DNA from: Rhyzopertha dominica
Taxonomy: Eukaryota > Arthropoda > Insecta > Coleoptera > Bostrichidae
DNA length: 64,000 bases
Direction of reading: 5' to 3'
Assembly (NCBI GenBank): GCA_025024175.1
Contig: QCXZ01000137.1
Coordinates: 21,886,001 to 21,950,000 of the forward strand
Of this stretch, positions 24,950 through 37,889 are shown piece by piece. Under the pieces are notes generated by a model. That model worked only from the letters and a program-made list of their open reading frames with translations. It was not told the origin of the DNA and made no database searches. The translations under genes and the position numbers were made by a program. Position 1 is the stretch's first letter, and every line of letters begins with the position of its first letter.

Positions 24950-26110
24950 GCCAGAAACAGAAGAAGCCGCTTATCTCAATCGGATTGATGTCGCTCCACA
25001 ACTTTTGAGAGGAACGACTGCTCCATTGTTTTGGTAAACCTCTTGACTAATACAGCTGATTGTGGGTTAAGAGGAGTTCTGGTTTTTGAAATACCGAGTG
25101 AGCGGCACAATTCCTGAAATACCCAGGAATCGAAATTCCTTCCTTGACCCGAGCGTAATTATAGCTATACTCCAAATCGGCACACGAGCTTATCGATAAA
25201 AACTCGTGCCACCGTCAAGGCTTCCTGGTTCGGTATTGTGTAGGCTTATGGCTACTTTCTAATTCCATTGCAACAAGGGTGTACTTAATATTGTCTGCTG
25301 TGATGGGAAATGGTCCAGCGACGTCGATAGCAATCCTCTCGAAGGGTGCCCCCACGGTATACAGTTTTATTCTTCCTTTTAGTCGTGTTGTAGGGTCCTT
25401 GGTAGCTGCGCATGTTGAACACTTATGGCACCATTTTTCTACATCTTCTCGACAGCGTACCCAGTAGATTCGTTTGCGAACTTTTGTCAAAGTCTTGTTT
25501 ACTCCCAGGTGGGCACCTCTTCTAACGCACGTGGCACGTACTCCTTGGCAGTACTAACTGCCTGGTAACTTGCTTTCCATCGGTGCTCTCCCACGCTCTC
25601 TTCAACAGACCGTTCTCCACCCGCAAAGATTCCCACTAGGCCCACATCTTTTTTAAGGTCGGACTCTCCGAGGACACTTCGTCCCATGCAGGTCGTGGTC
25701 TGTTGTCTTCTTTCCATTTAAGTAGGGGACCAATATCGCTGTCCTCTTGCTCAGTCATCCTGACGTTCTCGGTTGTCCACTCCTCGCTTTGCTCGATGGT
25801 GACTGTCTTTACATCAATCGTGCCCTCGCGGTCATCCACGCGCTTGCAATGTTTGCATTTTCCACACGGTCTTCTAGATGCTGTACCTTGAAATTATACT
25901 GCTGCAGTCTCCGTCCATCTAGCGACTTGTCCCTGTGGATTCTTATGAGGAATTCTTGTCCATATAGGTACTTTTGTAGTTTCTCTCAGGTTTCTTTAAA
26001 ACTTTGCTCTAATACTCCATTTTGTTCGCCGTCCTCCATCTGCGACAGCACAGCTCCGATGCTGACTTGTATCCGTAGCAAGTTTGACGGCGGCCAGCCT
26101 TAAATGCGCC
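24950..26110 (-). pseudogene. Decayed Ty3/gypsy pol fragment (RNase H tail to integrase)
   Basis: Reading the minus strand: RNase H-end-like text (about 25850-26000), a spacer with DIGPLLKWKEDNRPRPAWDE (25640-25840), then the zinc-binding and core integrase with WCHKCSTCAATKDP and FERIAIDVAGPFP (25215-25490). Degraded core continues to about 24950. At least three frame changes separate the parts. Ancient copy, not functional. Confidence 0.7.
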
Positions 26111-26258
26111 GATCAGCTCCTTCACATTACTCACAATCACTTTCTTTGACATATACCTCAACGTACCTTGTATTAACCCCAGTTGGCAACGCGCGCCTTG
26201 TAGCCTGCCTCGATTTCCAAAGCTTTTCCTAGGGCCTCCCTCGTCTTCGACTAAGTGG

Positions 26259-26500
26259 TCAGCAGCAGCACATATTCCTCACAGTGTCGTCCCTGACGCC
26301 ATCAATGATATTTCGCGTCGCCATTTCTTCCAGAAGCTCAGGCGAAGCTGTTGAACATGCCATGTGCATTAATCCTCTGACCTCTGCCTCGAAGTCCTCT
26401 AGAGTCTCGCCCACGCCTACTTCATCCTTGCTCTCCCTTTGTGCTGTTCTCATTTCTTCTTTAGTTGCCGTTAGTTCATTTTTCAATTCTTCTTGACTGT
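26259..26500 (-). pseudogene. Ty3/gypsy gag-like fragment
   Basis: A 75-aa frame with VGETLEDFEAEVRGLMHMA followed by ELLEEMATRNIIDGVRD resembles the capsid region of insect Ty3/gypsy Gag. It lies on the same strand as the pol fragments on both sides, so it is probably debris of the same family. Confidence 0.5.
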
Positions 26501-26726
26501 TTTATTAGCTGTTGCAAATGCACGTCCGTGCTGGTAGATTGGCTTCTTGTCACTGGCATACACCTTCACTTACAGTTGACTCACTTGACTTACCCCTCAC
26601 ACTGTTGGTAATATCAGAAGTTCCCAAGCTTCCTGTTCTTATCTCCTCTTCTAAAAGCCTTTCAAATACTGTCCATCCAGGTCACAAAACATACCAGGGA
26701 ACCATAATCCACTTCTTGACTGCTGT

Positions 26727-27130
26727 TCACAGATGGCGTTGATTCCGCAACAAAACTGCTGTTGTGGGAAATAGTCTGGCGACATCGATAGCAATTCTCT
26801 TGATTGAAGCTCCACCCTTCCTTTTTAGTCGTGCGGATGGACCTTTGCTATCTGCGCACGTTGCGCACTTGCGGCACCATTTTCCTACATCCTCTGACTT
26901 TAATAGGCCGTTCTCCACTCGCAAAGATTTCCACTGGGTCCATATTTCCTTTAGCGTCAGACTCCTCGGGGACACCTCCCATCTCGGTCGTGGTCTGTCG
27001 TCCATTTCCCGGTTAAGTAGAGGACCAATAAAGTTGTTTTCTTGCTGAACCTTCTTGATGTTCTCAGTTGTTCATTCCTTGCTTTGCTCAATGGTGACTT
27101 CCATTACATCGACCGTGCCCTCGCGCTCAT
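26727..27130 (-). pseudogene. Second Ty3/gypsy pol fragment with internal deletion
   Basis: Repeats the spacer-integrase region of the 24950-26110 copy: DDRPRPRWE, then TQWKSLRVENGLL, then directly VGKWCRKCATCADSKGP and IKRIAIDVARLFP. The stretch between the GLL block and the CxxC is deleted relative to the first copy. A diverged copy of the same family. Confidence 0.65.
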
Positions 27131-27782
27131 CTACTCGCTTACAATGCTGCACAATGCAGTGTCAGTGTCGGTGTGCAGGTGTACTCGTATTAATTTTCCA
27201 GTCTGCACACTCCTACCGTCCATGATCTGATCTTGAGTGTATCAGATAAATCCGTTCGGCCAATGTAACTTCGCATCTCTTTGTGCTCAGTGGGTCTAGC
27301 ACAGTTAGTACAATCGTAGAATGCACCGATAAAATTATCAAAATGTCCGACTTCTTAATATATTAAACATTTCAGCTTACTGAATTGTGGTTCTCCTGGT
27401 TTGTGCAAAAGTTATTAAACGCAGTGTTGTTTTGTGACATGAAATTAATAAGTCACGAAGCTTTACAATTTTCATTGTATCTAAAAAATAGTAGCCTGTA
27501 GAGCAGAAAATATTGTTTGTACGTATCTACTGGAAAGTTGGGAACTAATAAAACTTGTGATCGCTATTATAATCTAATTAAAATTTCATATTTATAAAAA
27601 AAAATTTGTTTGGAGTGACATGCGACAGTTCAATTCCATTAATGTGTTAGTATTGCTATTACATAAGTAAACCTCATCAAAGTTATTGGAACCATTGTTC
27701 TATACTACTACAATCATGATCATAAAGACCAACTGTTTATCTGTACAAACTTTCATATTACAATAGTAGGCCACAGAGTGAA

Positions 27783-30231
27783 ATGGTTTATAAACTTTCA
27801 AATGTATACGAATCCTGTACTAAAGTGTACTTCTTTTACAAGCTGTTTGGTGCAACACCTTATTCTTTATACCCGAAGAGACAGCTCGTACTATTCCAAA
27901 GAAGAAACATTTTTGCCAATATTACTGTAATAATAGCCATGCTTACTACATGGTTTATTAGTCGGGAAGTTTGCTTGAGTGGTAAAGAGGACACGGAGGA
28001 TGTCACTTTCATTTTTTACGATTTTCGATCTTCGCTGACTCTAGTTGGACAAATTTTACTGTGGATAAATTGTCAGGTTAATGCTAAGAAATTGAAGCTT
28101 CTTTTTGAGAAATTTAAGGCTTTAGATGAAAGTTTAGTGCATCTGACAAAAGACAAATGTTTATATTTTTTCGAGAGAAGCAAATGGCTTTTCCCCTTTA
28201 TGTGTGGTCGGCATGTAACTTTTGGTATATTCGCCACCCTTGAGATTGCTGGAAAAGTGTATTGCAATGAGGATCCAAATTTTGTCTGTTTGATTTCATC
28301 ATATATTTTATATGCATTAATGGAGCAATCGATGTTAATGTACCTCGCATTAATGTGCGAAAGCTGGAAAAGGATAAATTTCTTAAACGATTTTTTACGT
28401 AGAATAACTGTGAGGCAGAAAATGATATTCTGCATTGAAATAACAATGATGCCTAAAGCAAACGTTTGCTACAAATTAGAGGAGCTTCGCTTAATATATC
28501 TAAAGATTGAAGATTTGGTGATTTATATCAACCAAATCTTCCAAGTGGGTATCCTGACTAAAGTTGTAGCTGTCAATTTATCTGTTATAAATTGCGCATT
28601 TGAGATTGCTGAAACGCTGTATGTTATGGAAACACAAACTCAAGCCGCCGTTATAATTATACCACTCTTATATTGGGCTTTTAGCATGACTGCAGTGGTT
28701 ATTGCTGATATTTATATCTACAACTCCGTAGTATTGGAGGTATGTAATATGTCTGAAGCCTATTTATCCACTGTCAAATTTTGTAATAATTGAATGTGCA
28801 ACTTTGAATACTAAATCTACACATAAACATAATTTAGGCACGATGACATTATAAAATGACAATCATAGCCAAACTTTGACGTAAACGTCTTTTTGTAGCT
28901 CGTGGGCTACGTTATTATGACTGGCGGACTATAATGAAAAGTCAAAAATAAACGCAAAGCTATGAGCTTATTCAAAGTTTTATCTAAATTTTGATGTTTG
29001 CAATACAGTTTAGTCATCTTTATGTTGGGGCAGCAGGCCGCCTTTTCGGCAGCTTCTTCAGTTTCGTTTATCATAATTCTGTCAAGATAGTTTATCGCTT
29101 TGAAAATCTACTTCCAAAACATCAAATGAATTATCATTCTGCTTGCTCCCTATTACCTATAAGCGTTTCCATGATAACGTGCCAATGCCTACTTATCATA
29201 AAAACGAAATGTAGGGTATTTCTTTTGAAAACGACAATAGGTTATATTAAAATTAATTTTAAATATTCAATATATTAATCGTTCATACAAAACTTTATGT
29301 TTTGTATGAACTGCGGGCACAACCGATTTTTATGGTCCTACTGTGCTCCTTTAGCCCTCGTGCTGACGCGCTCGGACCATAAAAATCTTATTATGTCCTT
29401 AATATACGAATAACTATTATTGCACTAACTAGACTCAATACCAATACTTTCTTTTAAGGCTAGGAATACTATTGATTTGTATGAGGAAGCGAAACAATTA
29501 TATGGATTATTTGGAGTATCCTACAAACAAGTAAGTAGTTAACGTTTATAAGCTGCATTAAAATAATGGATGTCCATTTGTAATAGATGGAGTTGTTTCA
29601 TTTGGGATCACATATGAGCAGGTTAAATTTTTACATGTGTGGAATGTATCCCTTCAACTGGAGTTTAATAGCTTCGGTAAGTATGCATAGCGGTGGATTA
29701 ACTCTTTCGGAGGTCTGAGCCGGTACACTGAGTCCCTTAAAGCTATGCACGCGGATGACGGCTCCTTTTTTTAACATACATAATTTGACTTACCTTTAAA
29801 GTATTGTCTTAATTTTCAATGTGTCACTGTGCTTTATCATTTGGGATATATATTATCTTCAATACTGCTGTGTAAAAGTTCAGTTGCGCACTACAGAATT
29901 ATGTACTTGTTATAGAAAGGGGCCAACTAATTGAGAGAGTTTCGGCATACATAGTATTATTTAGACTGGGCTGTAAAAGTGGTAATGTTTAATTTAAGTT
30001 TCTTTGGGCAAAAGCTTTGAGATTATTTGATATAGCACTTTTTATTTGGTTCTGCTGACGTGACTCGGAGAGAACGGTCCTCTCCGTGCGTGTTAATCCG
30101 CCAGTGATGCCGCTGGGACATGATAGAAGTAACTTTTTTTCTAGCTTATTTCATATTCAATCAGCTATTTGGTATATATGTTGCAATTTCGACTGATGGA
30201 AAAGCACAAAATGCAAGTGAATGTTCAGTAG
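27783..30231 (+). CDS. Gustatory receptor GrA (complete, 4 exons)
   Basis: Insect gustatory receptor (7tm_7 family), a plasma-membrane ligand-gated channel subunit in taste neurons. Exons 27783-28739, 29459-29530, 29587-29676 and 30145-30231; all introns phase 0 with GT-AG ends; 401 residues, the usual length. Hydrophobic segments lie around residues 43-65, 85-105, 135-160, 170-195, 260-285 and 290-320, with the last in exon 4. Exon 3 carries FYMCGMYPFNWSLI. Exon 4 has SYLVYMLQF, the TYhhhhhQF signature that separates GRs from odorant receptors. The N-terminus YKLFGATPYSLYP is the usual GR 'G(L)xPYSL' motif. Three short C-terminal exons in phase 0 are the classic GR structure. Ligand unknown. 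Confidence 0.88.
29281..29395. repeat. Two hairpins in GrA intron 1
   Basis: gttcatacaaaac faces its exact complement across a 5-base loop (about 29280-29310). Just after, gatttttatggtcc and its complement face each other over about 60 bases (29326-29390). Likely a small foldback remnant. Confidence 0.5.
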
Positions 30232-31180
30232 GAATATTCCATCCTTCAACAGAAGTTTTAATTCAATTATACCTTCTACTGCTTGTGTTTGAAACTTGAC
30301 TATCCAAGATTCATTTGCATAACCATAACAACCGTTTAATAAAGCATTTTGATTAACAATCTGGTGTACTTTTGACGCATCCTTCTCCATTCTATTTTTT
30401 TCTTTGTTTAAACCAATCCCTTTAATTTGTTTATAATTTTAACCTAATATTTTACTATTATTACACTATCAGTGCTTCGTTTCTTGGACACCATCGCAAA
30501 TTCTTCAAGTTAGCATCAGCGACCATGAAGTCACTGTACAAACTAACAGAATAAGACACATAAGATTAAAAAGTAGTCAAATTTTGTTTCTAACAGTGCA
30601 AAATTAATATACTGTTCTATAAAAAAAATCAAGTTACCGTCTTTTATATGTTTTCAAATTGAAATGTCAGTATTTTCGAAATTTTGAATTGCAATTCTAT
30701 ACTGTTTCTGACTAATCTAATAGCAAAAATATATATTTTTTAGTTTTCTATATATTTTTTTATGAAAAAAACGCTCCAATCGTTAAGTTAAAACTCTCCA
30801 AAATGGTCTACGTCAAGTCACTTTATCACTTTAATAAAACGCTTTAAAGCTTAAATCAAACAAAAAAAAAGATGTCACAATATTCAGAGCTGTATTATAA
30901 GTGTAAAATTAAGCAGTTACCACATAAAAATGGAACACCCAACTTTTGTAACAAACTTTTGATGCCGTTTATACTTGGGTCAGACGGTAATTATCGTCAT
31001 TCTTGGCTAGAATAAGGACAAAGCAGAAGTAATACGTTTATTACAATACAAATACTTAAATTGATGGTAACACTCACTTTAATAGCACGTAACACTAATG
31101 ACATTGATGCGTCCATACACTTGATCCAAATATATAACCATACTTCGGCACAGTCGGTTTTAGGGGCTAAGTGAAATGAC
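30232..31180. other. Intergenic spacer GrA-GrB
   Basis: About 950 bp of AT-rich DNA with no supported gene. The minus-strand ORF at 30157-30390 is antisense to GrA exon 4 and is not considered real. Confidence 0.6.
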
Positions 31181-32128
31181 ATGGTTTTTACGAAACTGAA
31201 TATTTATGAATCTTGCAATAAAGCTTATGGTTTATACAAGCTGTTGGGTTTTACACCGTACCAGCTATATCGCAATCCTCAAAAGCTTATTGCTGGTAAG
31301 CGGAATGTCCTTTTAAACATTATTTTAATTTCAACGATGGTTGTTGTGTCAATTTCTGGTGTCGCCGAATGTATAATATATAATCAAAAATTACCCAGGA
31401 CAAAATTTATGTTAGATGATTCATGGGCTTTGCTACGTATGGTGACTATAATTACAATGTATGTAAATGCACAAGCCACTGCTCGAAAAATAGTCGGACT
31501 ATTCGATGAATTCAAAACGTTTGATAAACGGCTATCACGTTTAATGGATCAGATGCATTTATATCTTGCGGAAAGGAATTTAGTATGGTGGTTATATTGG
31601 ATTAGATATTTTGGATTCACAACAGGTTTTCTTTCGCAAGGTTTCTACAGATGGTACACAGGCGATGACATGGTGATAGTCTGCTTAATTTCTCACTACA
31701 TTCAGTACATGGTAATGGCCCAAACTGTTTTTATGTATACAGTTTTCATAAACGAGTGCTGGAAAAGATTTAACTGTTTAAGTATTTATCTGCTAACAAT
31801 TCTAGTAAGAAACAAAATGATATCTTGTGTTGGGACAACATTACTGCCAAAAGCTAATACCTGTTACAAATTGGAGCAAATTAGACACATATACGAAGAA
31901 ATAGAAGATTTGGCTATAAAGACCAATTGCATTTTCCAGATTCCGATATTAGCAAAAAATTTGGTAGTAATTATCAATATTTTACCTGCTGCATACTTAA
32001 TTGCGGAAGCTTTCATAGCTCTAGAAAACACAGAGTTATTTTATGCAACTCATTATGTATTTTGGACGATTTGCTGGTTTGGAGAGGTTGCCTTAGATAT
32101 CTATGTGTATGAGAATATGAGACAGGAG
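31181..32128 (+). CDS. Gustatory receptor GrB, large first exon (316 aa)
   Basis: 948-nt open exon ending in donor gag|gtaagt, phase 0, coding the first six membrane segments of a GR. It opens with YESCNKAYGLYKLLGFTPYQL. Segments fall near residues 45-65, 80-100, 130-150, 165-190, 250-275 and 280-310. It is closely related to the GrC first exon (shared blocks FYRWYTGDD and AKNLVVI). No 72-nt, 90-nt and terminal exons like those of GrA, GrC or GrD are visible between its donor and GrC at 43103. Either it splices about 16 kb to 48470-48809, or its own 3' exons were lost. The frame is intact, which argues for recent function. Confidence 0.8.
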
Positions 32129-32935
32129 GTAAGTTTAACGTAACAAAATGTTGTGTGTGTGATACTATAAGCTTGTCGTCATTTGAAGCATTAATTTTTG
32201 TCGAATAAATTGTAGTAGTAAATTGCGCAATACAATCGCGATAATCTTTAAGTAAATAAACAATTTTATTTTTTTTTATTTTTGTTTTACGTCATTGAAG
32301 CTAGCTAACTGAATTTAAACTTAAAATATTAAACATAGAGAGGGGCAGTCAAACCGCATTTTATGGGTATTTAAAGACATGCACAAACATTTTTTCACTC
32401 ATATAAATATAAAATAAAATATAAATATAAATATAACTCCAGCAAGGTGGGTGGTTTGTCTTGAANCAGCTGTAGCATATGCTCGCAAAAACCACCGCGA
32501 ATAGGATAATCTTTAGGAAATATTGCACTATTTGAATTTTATACGTGTGTAAGTATAATTTCTTCTTCTTGTACAAATATGAAACTTCGGCCATTTTCTA
32601 AATTTGCTGTAACAGCCATACGCGATACCTCGCTGTTCGCCAGTTCTACGCAGCATGGTTGCTAAATTCCCAATGTATCAAATGTGACGTTTACTGTCAA
32701 CTCCCCCCCCCACTCCCCNCGTGCTGTTTGACTCCACCACCCTGTACTTACGTTAATATTTGATTACGGATAATTCTACTTAAGAATAACGATCTTTGCT
32801 ATCTGTCAAGCTACAAAAATTGCCCTCTTTAGATGAGAGCTTTCAAATGTCACTGGTAGATGACGGCAGTTTACAAGGATATGATTTTTACATTTTTGCT
32901 CCTTTTTTGTTATCGTATTCAGAGTGAAACGCATA

Positions 32936-33687
32936 CAGGGTTTCTATAAATGATTCATCCAACGCGGGCGACGTTGAGTTCGGAATTCCTTGTAACTGCT
33001 GCCAAGCTACAATACCCACAAACTACTGTTAACTGCCATACTGTACTGAAAGTTGTGGATAAAGTTATTTTATCCTTTCCTTATTTTCTTTCAAAGGTAA
33101 GTAATGACAATAATATGCTTGTACGAAGCTACACAACGTAATTTAATATACACAACTATGTCCGTCATATGGCTTTATAAGCTATTTTCACAAATTTAGA
33201 AGGTAAGCAGTTAATCTTAGTCTTTTTACCTATGTATTTTAATATTTGCACTTTTTTGTAACTAGCATTGCACACCACAATTTAATTGTTTACAACGGTA
33301 CCCGGGGTAGTGCGCTCAACGTAACTGTGAATTTTACCATTAGGTACGGCAGGCTAAAAACATCTTTAATTCTTTACGTACAACTTAACAGGTTTACTGG
33401 AGTCACAACCTCACATAATTTAAAAGTTTAAGAAATCGTGTCACTCCACAGCTCCGAAATCTGAACTTTCTTCAACCTTAAAGTTAATTATCCCACAAAA
33501 CGCTACCGCATATGTTAAAAAACACACTGATATGCGTTTTCTCATATTAAAATATATAAAATAATTCTACAATCGACAATTATCTGTCAAACCTATAGTT
33601 TTGTTCACTTTTCCGAGAGGAGGCAAATTGATTTAATCGATAATTTCCATAAGTGCCTGGGTGCATGAATTATTTATAGAAACCTTG
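32936..33687. mobile_element. MITE with CAGGGTTTCTATAAAT ends
   Basis: 752-bp element. Its left end cagggtttctataaatgatt pairs with the inverted right end (33664-33687) over ~25 bp with few mismatches, and TA flanks both sides (32934-32935, 33688-33689). No transposase. It lies in the long GrB intron. Confidence 0.6.
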
Positions 33688-33689
33688 TA

Positions 33690-34770
33690 TAATGATCATG
33701 CTATAGGAAGACATGACATATGGATATTTAGTACAAGTTTTCAATGTGCTCAGCGGTTATAACATAATAGGTTAGGTGCTTATTTTTTTAAATTAAGTAC
33801 TATTTTAAAAGTTGAATTTTTTGAACTTATTTTAGTTTGACTTCGGCTAAATTCGTTGTTTGACATTCGATTTGATGAAATTTAAGATCGCTTAGAGCAG
33901 ACAAATAAATAAATGTGTGGTAGTATATCAGATTCTTAATTGTTATATTACGATACGTGTTTGTATTATACGGTAATTTTACACTTATGAGGATAACTCA
34001 GTGGTAGGTATTTGTAGTTTTATTACTTGAAATCAAAATAAAACCTAACAGTACATATGAAATTGTGTCACATTGTGACTTATTACAAAAAATAATACTT
34101 TTAATATGTGGCGACACCTATTGCTGTCCGGAAGAACATCAATTCGCCGGCAATAGGAGTGACGCTTTCGAATCGTTAGTTCGGTATCCTAGTTGTTATC
34201 CGTATACTTGATATAAGAGGCCAACAGGGTGTTTAAATTATTTAACCATCGTTAAGTAAAATTGATAAACGGCGATTTTAATTGCAAATTAGTCTCTTAA
34301 CCATTAAGACGATGTGATGGCATTAGTACCACACTTGCTTTAAAAAGCAAGCCCTTATTGTCAGAAGTGATGAAATGGTTGTTTAATATAATCTGATATT
34401 TCAGCAGTGTAAATTAACTTTATTTTCTGAAAATACTGCCTTTTCCTTTTGTATTATAGTTTATTAAGGTTAGTTTGCTATATGTATATTTTTCATTTCT
34501 TAGCCTACTCTGTGTCAACGCACTTCCATGGCAACGTATATTTTTGTTGTATTTTTTTACATTTTTTATACTCTTGAAATGACCCGCTAACAACAACAGA
34601 ATTTTTGTGAAAGATGGTGTTTTTAAATAAACAGCAAAAATCATTATCAAAGCCGATTCTGCAGGTGTCAATATTCATTTGATGGTGATTCTACAAAAAA
34701 GTCACAGTTTAAATTCCCTTTTAATAAGTTAAAAGGTTAATTGAACAATAGTAGCTTTATTTTAATTTGT
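33690..34770. other. Intron/intergenic DNA without supported features
   Basis: AT-rich sequence. A small imperfect hairpin lies near 34119-34160 (cctattgctgtccgg facing gccggcaatagg). No coding sequence recognised. Confidence 0.5.
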
Positions 34771-34774
34771 AGGC

Positions 34775-35700
34775 ATCGTGGCTATGGAAATTAACAATGT
34801 ACACATCAAGATTTTTGTAATTTATTTAATAGCGATCACCCGGAAAGAAATCTTATTATCCAATTCCCAGTATCCAAAGTAGTTAAAAGAATTTAAATAA
34901 GCTGGACACGTAAAATATACCCCAAGATAGACTACAAATTAGGATCAAGGTCTTGATGTAGTAGTTATGGATAAGGTATCTACGTCAACCATGTTACTTG
35001 TTTTGGACAATAATATTAGTCAATCATCAGTTGTTATTTGAAATTAAAAGGAGCAAATACAAATGCTACAAACAAACCTTCTAAATGAACATGATCCTGA
35101 CAGAAGAAAGCAGTTTTGAGCGATGATGATGGACATGACTTGGCCTGAGTTGACTTGACGAAGACATCTTTTGTCTAAATGGATCTTTTAACAGACATAA
35201 CTACCGCTACTGCTCTAGTAATAACCTCACTGGATGATGAAACAGCATGCACAGCATCTCCAGAAATTAAATATTACGTTGGTTGGTATTATTGGGCAAC
35301 ACCCGTTTGAGTCAATACTACATAATATAACTGCATATATCTACATTCTACAAGAAACTACTGCGTGATAATATTCTACCTGATATTTATTTTCCGATAA
35401 AAATGGTCGAGAATGCCAAACTGCAATGTCTGGTTGCAACAATACGACGCTCTAGCACATTTCGAAGTTAGTGTTCGCTTGTATCTGTATAACATCTTCC
35501 CAGGTCGGTGGATAGGACGTCGGGGAACCATCGAATGCTCTGTTCATTGGATTTTTTTTTATCTAGGGTCGTTTAAAATATCAGGTGAACAAAAAGAAAA
35601 ACACGAAATTTGCAAACGGTCATACACGGTATTCAAGAAATACCGCCTAACTGGCTACAAATTGCGCAATTTCTGTGCAAGTGGCTGATGCAACATTAAA
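34775..35700 (+). mobile_element. Decayed Tc1/mariner-type transposon, copy 2
   Basis: Same family as 3599-5095. Shares the atggaaattaacaa.gt.cacatcaa start region. A late block at 35413-35690 reads NIFPGRWIGRRGTIE and FFYLGSFK, the end of the catalytic domain. Stops and frameshifts are throughout. Confidence 0.6.
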
Positions 35701-36799
35701 CATTCCCACACCATCCAGAAGAGCGACAGCGTTTTAGTTGTAAGCACCCCCCTGTGAGCAGAGACGATTTACGGGGTTTGGCATGCGAGACTTTTGGAGT
35801 ATCGGTTAGTCGTGCTCCACTCCATGGATGTAAAAGAGGGGATCCAGCCTTTCACATTCTAAGCTGATTCCAACATGTGATCACAGTCTAAGCGTTTATT
35901 TGTAGAAAACATGGGATCTTCCAGTTGAACCAGTTGTGTATGTCCAATGACTCAGCTTCATGTTCACGGTCACACACCATTTGGGCGTTTGCGTGTTTGT
36001 TTTTATTTGGTTTTATGATGTGCAAGACGCAGGGAATGATTTCCATATAATTGTTAACGGTAGCAGTGATAAGATGATCAGGCAGTGTCACATGTGCGGA
36101 AAGATTGATATACGTTAACCTAATGTTTCATTTCACGGGTATGTAACACCCAAGTAGTATTTAAGGTTAAGATTCATAGGCGTGCGGTATTTAAATTACT
36201 TATTATGCCGATATTTTACAACACTACTACTGAAAGATGAATTGTTTACTACTGTATAACAAAAAATGAGTTTTATATGTGTGCAAAAATCATATTGATA
36301 CAATATTTTTTTCCTATCTATTATTTTTAGGTTTCCGCAGCATACCGAAGAATGCACATTACGGCACGCCAATGCCGCGGGTAGAAAACAAAGTTTGTTA
36401 TTGCGCTAACTTCACGCCATTCAGATGTTGGCTTCACAACAATGCGCTTGTTGTCAATGAGATGCGGTATCCCTTCTTTTATACATCCATGCTTCACTCC
36501 ATACGCGCTGCGTTGGTAGTTCCAGATTTAAGCAGCAACGAATTAAAGTTGGCTCTGTCTGTAATCTAGCTCGCGATTGGCTCATTACTGTAGCGGCATA
36601 GTTCACCCATACTCTATAAATGTGTTAAAAATATAATAATTATTATTAATTTCAAAGTCAACAACAAGCTTGTGGTGATGTAGTTTTGTTGGCCTAATCT
36701 CAGATACTGCCTGAAGTGTGCTATGTAGAGATTTTTGTTTAAACCATCCTCTTTTCTACTCGCTGACAGTCACATGGTGCGGATTTTGTATTTATCCAG
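35701..36799. other. Unassigned DNA between transposon copies
   Basis: A 96-aa ORF at 36279-36569 follows an acceptor-like ttttag but has no recognisable domain and is flanked by transposons. I do not call it a gene. Confidence 0.4.
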
Positions 36800-37709
36800 T
36801 TAAGAGGGGCATTTACTTGGAGCGATCGGGCAGAAATGTAAATTATGCAACCCATATTACCAGCGGGACATGGGACGTAAGAGGGTAGCCGATAGGTAGA
36901 CATCGCGCAAAGATCGTACGAGCAACAGACGGGCTAAACTAATATTCGGAAAATTGCTGACTGTAGGGTGTGCATAAAAAGTAAGCATGATATTAGTAAC
37001 TTACTATGATATTATACCAGGTTATTCAAAATATGGAATAACCCATTTATTTCTGTAAATATGAACTATATAACAATTTCATTCTAACTGCATGATTTCT
37101 GTAGGAACTTTTATAACAATTTTCCTTCCGCCTCCCCATTGCTTCGGCAGACAGTAAATTAATGTGAAAGAGCTTTTAACATTAAACTTGTCCCGTGTAA
37201 TTACTAATTAGACATACAATCTTAGAAATCCAGTCATATCGGAATAGATCGTATACCGCTCGATCATTCCCGACAGGATTGTATCTTAGCGTCACTGTTC
37301 AGTGGATACCACGCGACGGACCTGGTAGGGATGGGCATTCGTATTCNGCTCTCGTGACGGACTCGTGCGAAAGGGTTTGCGGTTTTAGATTTTTTGAATG
37401 TTTTTACTCAATTATCGTGCTCATGTTTTTGGTAGTNTACAAAGAAATNTGTAGCTACAACGTGGAGTTCGAATTTTTCGTTTATGTGCCTTAGTTTTCG
37501 AGAAATAGCATTTTTAAGCAAAATATAACAACAAATATTTACATTACTGTACCAAATTCAGAAAAAACTCGAACTCTACGTTGTAGCTATATCTTTTGTC
37601 ATTGCCATGTCGAAATTTCACTTCGAAAGAGTTTCGAATAACTCGGTAAAATGTAAAACGGTAGGTGCTTAAAATGACCCGATTCGCTCTAGGTAAACGC
37701 CCCTCTTAA
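36800..37709 (-). mobile_element. Non-autonomous TTAA-inserted element, copy 2 (inverted)
   Basis: Reverse-orientation copy of 8340-9273, 902 bp between TTAA sites at 36800-36803 and 37706-37709, with the same GAGGGGC(A/G)TTTAC ends. It carries the 71-aa ORF (37279-37494, with ambiguous bases). High similarity over its full length indicates recent amplification. Confidence 0.85.
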
Positions 37710-37889
37710 AGTGTACATATAATCCTACCTGGTTGCAGGTAAGTAGTTACCAGTGCCTAGTTTTGCATTGCTGTGCGGCGAGTTAATTTCATTTTTGTAT
37801 TTGATAGCGTGTGGACAAACAATAAAAGATCTGAAACGTTTGCTGTTTTTCTTGCTCTGTTCCTATCCAACCGAGCTTTCCGAACACCA

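Noticed and set aside
30157..30390. 77-aa minus-strand ORF
   Set aside because: Antisense to GrA exon 4; no domain and no splice context.
36279..36569. 96-aa ORF as an exon
   Set aside because: No recognised domain, no matching partner exons, and it lies between transposons.
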